Assembly: GCA_023374025.1 (NCBI GenBank)
Contig: SIJG01000107.1
Coordinates: forward strand, 169,110-233,109
DNA from: Heterodera schachtii
Lineage: Eukaryota; Nematoda; Chromadorea; Rhabditida; Heteroderidae
DNA length: 64,000 bases
Direction of reading: 5' to 3'
Position numbers and translations under genes: made by a program. Positions 58,181 to 64,000 of the stretch are shown piece by piece. A model generated the notes under the pieces. It saw only the letters and a list, made by a program, of their open reading frames with translations, was not told the DNA's origin and made no database searches. Position 1 is the stretch's first letter; the number at the start of each line of letters is the position of its first letter.

Positions 58181-58427
58181 TAATTATCGCGGCGAGAACG
58201 GCGGTGAAAGGAAAGGGGGGGGGGGCGGCAACGGAGGTCGAAGGAAATGGCAAGCAGCAGAGATGGGTTAGGGGGGGGGAGGAAGCCCCACCGGCGGACG
58301 GGGGGAGGGCACCCCCCGCCGGTGCCATTTCTTCATTTCTTTCCATGCCATCTTTTGCTTCGATGAGAGAAAACCGACGCCATTGCCAAAGTGGTCAAAT
58401 AAATAGAAAGAAAGGACACTTTATTTT
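58181..58427 (+). repeat. MSP upstream segment, copy 1 of a segmental duplication
   Basis: About 247 bp starting TAATTATCGCGGCGAGAACG and ending GGACACTTTATTTT, nearly identical to 61009-61252. A second, shorter match (58657-58725 versus 61509-61577, from TTCCCCATTTTCGTGCC) runs to just before the MSP coding exon. So the whole 5' flank of the MSP gene was copied. Confidence 0.9.
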
Positions 58428-58758
58428 GTATATTAATCAGCGTATTTACCAATTTCGTTCTTTCCATCCGTGTGTTCAAATCCACTTTTCATTTTATGTT
58501 AACAAATTAAACCATTTTGTGTTGGTTATTGGGGGAGAAGACTGCTTGGTTTCGCTGAGAAATGTACGGAAAATTTTTAGTGTGAAAATTCTTCACTTTT
58601 ACCTCAGTGTTAAATAAAAAAAATCATTCACTAAAATGTAAATATGTAATATTTTATTCCCCATTTTCGTGCCATTTTCTGTCTTTTTTGGTCTCCTAAT
58701 TTGTAAATGCTTCTTTATTTTTTATAAAGCCAGCCCGACAACAGCGACAACAACAGCA

Positions 58759-59195
58759 ATGGCCCAACTGCCACCACAGGACGTCGCAACAATGCCCAGC
58801 CAGAAGGTCGTCTTCAACGCCCCGTTCGACAACAAGGCCACCTACTACATGCGGGTGCGTTTGGCGTGGTGCACGTGGCATGCGGAATAACCCCCCTCCC
58901 CTTTTTTCAGGTGTTCAACACGGGCTCCAAGCGCATCGGCTACGCCTTCAACACCACCAAACCGAAGCGCATCAACATGAACCCGCCGAACGGAGTGCTC
59001 GGCCCAAAGGAGTCCGTCAACGTGGCCATCTCCTGCGACGCCTTCGACCCCGGCAGCGAGGACACGAAGGGCGAGCGTGTGGCCGTGGAGTGGACCAACA
59101 CGCCGGACCCAGCCGCCACCGCGTTCAAGCTCGAGTGGTTCCAGGGAGACGGGATGGTGCGCCGCAAGAACTTGCCGATCGAGTACAACGTCTGA
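58759..59195 (+). CDS. msp: Major sperm protein (MSP)
   Basis: Cytoskeletal protein that drives crawling of nematode sperm and signals oocyte maturation. Two exons: 58759-58854 ([20 protein letters not shown] ... TYYMR) and 58911-59195, separated by a 56-bp intron with a standard GTGCGT donor and TTTTTTCAG acceptor. The protein is 126 residues, the family's usual length. Diagnostic segments: [42 protein letters not shown] and the ending [20 protein letters not shown]. Its GC content is clearly higher than the surroundings, as expected of a strongly expressed gene. An AATAAA lies near 59376. MSP genes occur in families; only this copy is in the window. Confidence 0.97.
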
Positions 59196-59811
59196 TGGAA
59201 GGATGCTTCGTCACCTCAACATGGACATGATAGGATCCCATCCCACCGTCCCAAAATTGTCATTTTGTCTCCATCATGTAAATTGTTGTATCTGTATGTA
59301 AATTTCTGTGATCATCACTTCAAATGAATGTATAATTTAATTGTTGCCTATGTAATTGTATTGTTGTTGTGCATAATAAATGCTCATCTGAGCTTCAATT
59401 GAAATGCTTTTGTAGGAAGGGGGGGGGGAGGGTGGTAAAATTTGGCGTCTGTTTGGTCGGAGGTTAGCTCGCGTAAAATTCGGTCTGCTTATCCCTTGTA
59501 AATTCAGGTCAAAATTATGTTGGATTTTTTCCATGAGTTTTAGACATAAAAATGGTCCCGCCTATAAGTCTATCAGTCACACATTTCATTAGGAATTCGA
59601 ATGTTAGCCGCCCAAATTTGGAGATAAACTGAAATGAAATTCAGACGAGATGAGCTTGCAAAATTCACAAATAAGGAACAGAACACGTTCAAAAAATCAC
59701 AAATAAGAATTAAGAAACAAGATTCGTTAAAGGGAAAACGTTTCTAATTTTTTCCTTCTTTTTCTTGACCCCCCCCCCCCCCTCGCCTCGTGCGATCGGC
59801 GATATGGGAGC

Positions 59812-59880
59812 CGGAAAATCCGACACCGCTGGAAAATCCGACACAAGCAGAAGATCCGGCACTGGAAAATCCGACACCAA
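59812..59880 (+). repeat. GGAAAATCCGACAC short array
   Basis: Four imperfect copies of CTGGAAAATCCGACAC. Resembles the arm of the inverted-array elements in this window, but no mirrored arm was found. Confidence 0.6.
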
Positions 59881-60387
59881 CCTTAAAATATTTAAATCAA
59901 GATTTTAGATTGGTTGAGTTAATATCTGCCTAGGCTTAGCAAGTTCTTGAATTGAATTTACCGAGAATTGTTTTTTTGTGTCTTTTTTCATGAATGATTG
60001 ATCAACTTCGGTTGACTGTGGAGGATTAGGTCCAGGTAAATAAATATCCCTCATCCACATGTTAAAAATTGTTTCGCTCTATTTACATTCTCTTTTCCCA
60101 ATGATCACAGAGATTATTTTAATTATTTTTGAGAGTTAAACATTGGAAAATTATGGGACGGATGGAGGGGGGGGGGGAACTCTGTTCAGAGTACATAAAA
60201 ACGGGGAACAATGAACTCCTTCTGTTTGTGTATTAATTGTGTGACCTTCCTCGCCGTTCTTTTCGTCCGCCATTTCCGTTTTGTTATAGACAACCGAACG
60301 GATGGGCAAAATCGGCCTGGTCGTGGACGTACGCCTCGTTGCTGACAATGGGAAAAGGAGAAATGACGGCACAAGAAATAAGGTATT

Positions 60388-60507
60388 AGAGACCGGATGG
60401 GGCCCGGGTCTCGTCCCAAAAATTGGGACCGGGAGTCCCGGGCCCGGGATCCCGTCCTGGTCATTTTCCACCTGCCCGGGTCCCGGCCATTTCAAAATTC
60501 GGTCTCT
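60388..60507. mobile_element. Degraded AGAGACCGG MITE
   Basis: Ends AGAGACCGGAT / ATTCGGTCTCT with CCCGGGCCCGGGATCCCG repeats between, like the 29568 element but diverged. No clear target duplication. Confidence 0.6.
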
Positions 60508-60664
60508 GTGAAATATTTCAGTCAATCTCATAAACTCAGTGTTCGCTGGCTGTTCACCTCATCCCGGCGCCTTTCCCTTGCGTTGGTTTCTGCCGCGGTG
60601 AATGCCTGTGCCGGAGTGTGTGCCAATAATTAAAATCCGTTCTCCCCCTCCCCCACCGATTAAC

Positions 60665-60787
60665 GCACCACAGCGCGCACAACACACCGCAGCGCGCACA
60701 ACACACCACAGCGCGCACAACACACCACAACGCGCACAACACACCACAACGCGCACAACGCACCACAACGCGCACAACGCACCACAG
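60665..60787 (+). repeat. 19-bp tandem repeat ACCACAGCGCGCACAACAC
   Basis: About six and a half copies with stepwise changes (CAGCGC to CAACGC, then AACAC to AACGC) along the array, suggesting growth by local duplication. Confidence 0.9.
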
Positions 60788-61008
60788 TGACAAGCTATTG
60801 GCACACGCAAAATGACCACTCAATTCAATTTATTTCGGAACACAGATGGAAATAAAGTGATAATACACAGCAAATGATATATGCATACAAATGTACAATA
60901 CATCAATAAATACAGATCACGATTATGAGACATCTTCTTTATCTTTGCATCTTCTGACAGGTCGCTCGCTCTTCAGGTTTCGTCCATCCATCAGCCGGTC
61001 GTTGTTGC

Positions 61009-61252
61009 TAATTATCGCGGCGAGAACGGCGGTGAAAGGAAAGGGGGGGGGGCAACGGAGGTCGAAGGAAATGGCAAGCAGCAGAGATGGGTTAAGGGGG
61101 GGGGAGGAAGCCCCACCGGCGGACGGGGGGAGGGCACCCCCCGCCGGTGCCATTTCTTCATTTCTTTCCATGCCATCTTTTGCTTCGATGAGAGAAAACC
61201 GACGCCATTGCCAAAGTGGTCAAATAAATGGAAAGAAAGGACACTTTATTTT
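61009..61252 (+). repeat. MSP upstream segment, copy 2
   Basis: Counterpart of 58181-58427, differing mainly in poly-G lengths and a few substitutions. Not followed by MSP coding sequence. The shorter match continues at 61509-61577. Confidence 0.9.
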
Positions 61253-61265
61253 AATATATCTATCA

Positions 61266-61365
61266 TTAGGGCTTCTTTTTTTAGGCACAAAAATCGCGAA
61301 ATAGGCACCTAAAAAGGCATAAAAAATCGCAAAATAGGCATTAAATAGGCAAATAAAATTTTCGT
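61266..61365. mobile_element. AGGCACC-repeat element terminus inside copy 2
   Basis: Begins TAGGGCTTC and continues with TTTAGGCACAAAAATCGCG, AATAGGCACC and AATCGCAAAATAGGCATT. Absent from the corresponding place in copy 1 (after 58427), which therefore gives an approximate empty site. Right end not defined. Confidence 0.55.
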
Positions 61366-62017
61366 ATTACCCAATTTCCTTCTTTCCCTAAGTTTGTTCA
61401 AACCCAGTGATATAATGATAAATTGATAAAATACTGAAGAATTAAGTTTTCATTTATAATAAATAATAAAATGCACTATTTATTAATTTGTGCCGTTTTT
61501 CATTTTCCTTCCCCATTTTCGTGCCATTTTCTGTCTTTTTTGGTCTCCTAATTTGTAAATGCTTCTTTATTTTTTATGAAAGAATAATCTGCTAAAAGTG
61601 GCAACATGCATATTTATGTCCATTGGATATGCATGTGAAGAATGAGTGAGTGAGTGTTTCCTTCTCCCCCCCCCCTTTTTATTCTCATTTCCGTGTCTTG
61701 GACCAAAAGGGTCATTTTAAAAAAACATATTTTTAAAAAATAAATCATAATTTTACTTTACCATTAAATAATTTAAATGCGCATTTTGCATTTGATTTTG
61801 CTTTAATTTGTGAAATTTAATATTCCACAAATTGAATTTTGTTCTGATTTCCGTTGCCAGGGACACTTTTATTACCCGCCCTTTTAGCATAACACAAACA
61901 AATGAATGGGCACAATTCCCACCACCCATCCGTGGAAAGTTGCGACGGAGTGAAAGGGTCACTTCATCACTCATTGCCAAAAATGTGCCCGCGGGGGAGG
62001 GCGGGGGGGGGAATCCA

Positions 62018-62335
62018 CGGGTGTCCATTTGTCCCCCAATTGCTGTCCATTTGTCCCCCAATTGCTTTCCATTAGTCATCAATTGTTGTTAATTTGTCCT
62101 CAAATGTTGTTTGTTCATTTGTCCCCAATTGTTGTCCATTTGTCCTCAATTGTTGTCCATTTGTCCCCCAATTGCTGTCCATTTGTCCCCCAATTGCTTT
62201 CCATTTGTCCCCAATTGTTGTGTCCATTTCTCCCTTGTCCATTTGTCCACAGTTGTTGTCCATTTGTCCCCAATTATTGTTCATTTGTCCCTAATTTGTA
62301 AGTGTTGTTCATTTGTCCTCATTTGTTGTCCATTC
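62018..62335 (+). repeat. About 21-bp tandem repeat TGTCCATTTGTCCCCAATTG
   Basis: Roughly fifteen degenerate copies just upstream of the gene at 62394. Open on both strands (Ile/Cys/Pro-rich or Asn/Gln/Met-rich) but variable in unit length, so not coding. Confidence 0.9.
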
Positions 62336-62393
62336 CAAACCATTTTAGATAGAAATACCACGAATGCTAATATTTTAATCAATTCAAATAAAA

Positions 62394-63538
62394 ATGTTAA
62401 TTTTACTACCATTTTTCGCTTTTTTACTCGTATTTATTAAGAATGGTTCCGCCACTAATAATAAGGTAAATTTTGATTAAATTTTTGGTGAAAATTTTTT
62501 TAAGAAAATACGGAATTTATTTGAACCAAATTGTGACGGTGTATTTAATGTGTCGGAAATCGCTTTCATTAGTCCGATCGAACTTTTCCAAAAGGTCACC
62601 ATAAATATCGAAATTTATTCAGGTGAGTTTGACAGATAAATTATAATTTTTTTAAATATTTAGAGACTAATTTCTCCGGCGAATGTTTTTTTGAAGCAAA
62701 TTTGGAATTTCGGCATTCATTGAATTTGTTGAAAACCTTTCAATTGGGCACATTTTGTAAAAAAAAATTATTTGATTAAAAAGTCAAATTTATTTTTAGC
62801 GATTGGCAGGAAAATTTTAAGGGCGGCGAAGCGAATTCGGGTGGAATTCGAATGTTGGCGATTTTTTTGCGCCTGGTTTGTATCGGCTTTCCCTGCCGGT
62901 GAGTGACACAAAAGAAATGCCGCCGGCTGATTATTTTTAATAATTAACTAATTCATTTCATTTAGTCCACCTTTATTACTTCGTCTTCCGAATGGATTCA
63001 AATAAATCCCCCAAATTTGGCCATACAAATTCATCTTCCGGCTGTTTCGGCCCTTTTCCCATTTTGCCAAAATGCCCTTTCCATCAGTTGGACTTTGCCC
63101 AATTGTCCAAAAATTAATGAGTTGCTTGACTTTCGCTTGCGGTTATTAGCACCGTTTAACGAGCTCAATGAAGACGAACATATGCTCTATTTGGAAGTAT
63201 TTATTGTATAACTCTTTTTTAAAAATTTCTTCATTGTTTTAGGAATTTTTGTTAGCCGTGCCAAATTCGGAGGACACTTTTCTGCAAAAAACATTCATTG
63301 GCCTTCACCAAAGGAATATCCCGACAAATTTTCTACGAATTCCGTGCACAAAAGTTTGAAATCTCCTCACTGAGCCCATTCTTTCGTCTGTTTTTGCCAG
63401 TTCGACATCATTCACGAGCAGTTCTGCTTCGAGTTGGTCTCCGTGTCCAAGCAGTCGCAGCAGCATCAGTCGTGGGACACAAAATGCATTCGGACAGAGG
63501 CGCAAACGGCGAATGGTAAGCGAATATCCATCGCATAA
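62394..63538 (+). CDS. Secreted cysteine-containing protein, unrecognised
   Basis: Seven exons join without frame breaks. MLILLPFFAFLLVFIKNGSA (signal peptide) is followed by KIRNLFEPNCDGVFNVSEIA (AAG acceptor), ETNFSGECFFEANLEFRHSL, WRRSEFGWNSNVGDFFAPGL (AAG acceptor), STFITSSSEWIQINPPNLAI, EFLLAVPNSEDTFLQKTF and FDIIHEQFCFELVSVSKQSQ, with the stop at 63536-63538. About 280 residues with some eight cysteines after the signal peptide. Patches such as ALSISWTLPNCP, followed by LRLLAPFNE and FCFELVSVSKQ, are reminiscent of a fibronectin-III-like fold in extracellular or cytokine-receptor-like proteins, but I cannot name a family. No membrane anchor, so probably released. Confidence 0.65.
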
Positions 63539-63863
63539 TGAATCCGACGGACATTTTCATACTGAGACAAATACAAAAAGTGCAAGTGACCAAAAAAGCA
63601 AAATAAATTATTTTAATAACAATATTATATTATTTAATTTATATTAAATTTAATATTACAATATATAAAATTGTCATAAGATATAAAATTATGTTCATAA
63701 ATGATGGTATAAATTTAAAAAATATTTAATTGAAATTTTTATGAATGAATGATTTATAGTTTTATCATATTAATTTACTTTTCTGTTTATGTGATTATGT
63801 ATTATTTAAATTTTAATTATTAATTAATATTATTATTAAATTAAATTAAATTATTATTTTGCT
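63539..63863. other. Convergent AT-rich spacer
   Basis: Almost entirely A and T. Shared 3' flank of the secreted-protein gene and the minus-strand gene entering from the right. Nothing else seen. Confidence 0.55.
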
Positions 63864-63960
63864 TTATTTGATGATCACTTGCACTTTTTCGTTCTTCGTC
63901 TCACAAATCAGCACCGACCCTTTTTCCCTTTTTCCTTCGCTTTTCCATTCTTTTTTGGCC
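63864..63960 (-). CDS. C-terminal exon of a gene extending beyond the window (partial)
   Basis: Behind an AAG acceptor at 63961-63963 the frame reads AKKEWKSEGKREKGSVLICE then TKNEKVQVIIK and stops at 63864-63866, with AATAAA overlapping the stop. A lysine-rich linker followed by a short beta-strand pattern. Too short to identify. Exon status is inferred from the acceptor, the stop and the poly(A) signal. Confidence 0.4.
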
Positions 63961-64000
63961 CTTCAAATAATTCTGTGCGTTTTCGCCGGTCCCTTAATTA

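Larger units (their letters stand above)
54284..58758. other. Transposon-rich spacer upstream of MSP
   Basis: 54284-55505 is AT-rich with a stray AAAGCGCGCCG module near 55238-55252. It is followed by an element with inverted TGACAAAATCCCTAC arrays (55506-56734), the terminus of another hAT-like element (about 56757-56824), the AAAAAGTCCG element (56825-58003), and a segment duplicated at 61.0 kb (58181-58427). An open frame at 58075-58617 is broken by a homopolymer length change in the other copy and is not called. Confidence 0.55.
59196..62393. other. Repeat-rich spacer downstream of MSP
   Basis: Contains a GGAAAATCCGACAC array (about 59812-59880), a degraded AGAGACCGG MITE (60388-60507), a 19-bp tandem repeat (about 60665-60787), the second copy of the MSP 5' flank (61009-61252 and 61509-61577) split by an AGGCACC-family insertion (from 61266), and a roughly 21-bp tandem repeat (62018-62335). 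No gene supported. Confidence 0.55.

Noticed and set aside
58075..58617. 180-codon plus-strand frame upstream of MSP
   Set aside because: The duplicated copy at 60891-61304 is frameshifted by a different poly-G length, so the reading frame is not conserved between copies.

Overview
This is nuclear DNA of an animal. Almost every gene is split by short nematode-type introns, and the gene content is nematode: a major sperm protein, a cuticle collagen with the N-terminal signal-anchor/RRMRR pattern and a C-terminal YCPCP tail, and two chemosensory-type serpentine receptors. A GH32 invertase (14.6-17.5 kb), a family known as a bacterial acquisition in plant-parasitic nematodes, together with GC-AG introns and very long G or C homopolymers, points to a cyst nematode (Heterodera/Globodera group). 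The genus is inferred and not proven.

Layout, left to right. 0.3-3.7 kb (-): DDX3/LAF-1 RNA helicase. 3.7-6.6 kb: AT-rich spacer with MITEs. 6.6-9.2 kb (+): leucine-rich-repeat membrane protein. 9.5-10.5 kb (+): tetraspanin. 11.2-13.3 kb (+): serpentine receptor whose intron is a 51-bp minisatellite. 14.6-17.5 kb (+): membrane-anchored GH32 invertase. 21.1-21.8 kb (-): a small gene with a complete BH3 motif, a candidate EGL-1-like death activator. 21.8-27.2 kb: spacer with a purine tract, an inverted-repeat element and a 42-bp tandem repeat. 27.2-28.1 kb (+): glycine-zipper membrane protein. 28.1-33 kb: a nest of at least six transposable elements whose insertion order can be read from their target-site duplications. 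33.1-33.6 kb (+): acidic hypothetical gene. 33.8-34.7 kb (-): TMEM203, divergent from DDX52/ROK1 helicase at 34.9-39.1 kb (+). DDX52 carries an antisense tRNA-His in one intron and a MITE in another. 39.5-40.5 kb (+): secreted protein. 41.2-42.9 kb (+): second serpentine receptor. 43.2-44.6 kb (-): cuticle collagen. 45.9-46.5 kb (+): small secreted basic protein. 46.6-49.3 kb (-): protein with two RanBP2-type zinc fingers. 51.0-54.3 kb (-): unrecognised multi-exon gene. 54.3-58.7 kb: further transposons. 58.8-59.2 kb (+): MSP, whose 5' flank is duplicated about 2.8 kb downstream. 62.4-63.5 kb (+): secreted protein. 63.9 kb (-): last exon of a gene that leaves the window.

There are no operon-like clusters of related function. 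Helicases, TMEM203 and tRNA-His are housekeeping. The receptors, collagen, MSP and secreted proteins are lineage-specific nematode genes. The three secreted proteins and the invertase are the genes most relevant to parasitism. Exon models were built by eye from reading-frame continuity, splice signals and recalled family patterns. No alignment or transcript data were available, so internal exon edges may be off by a few codons.
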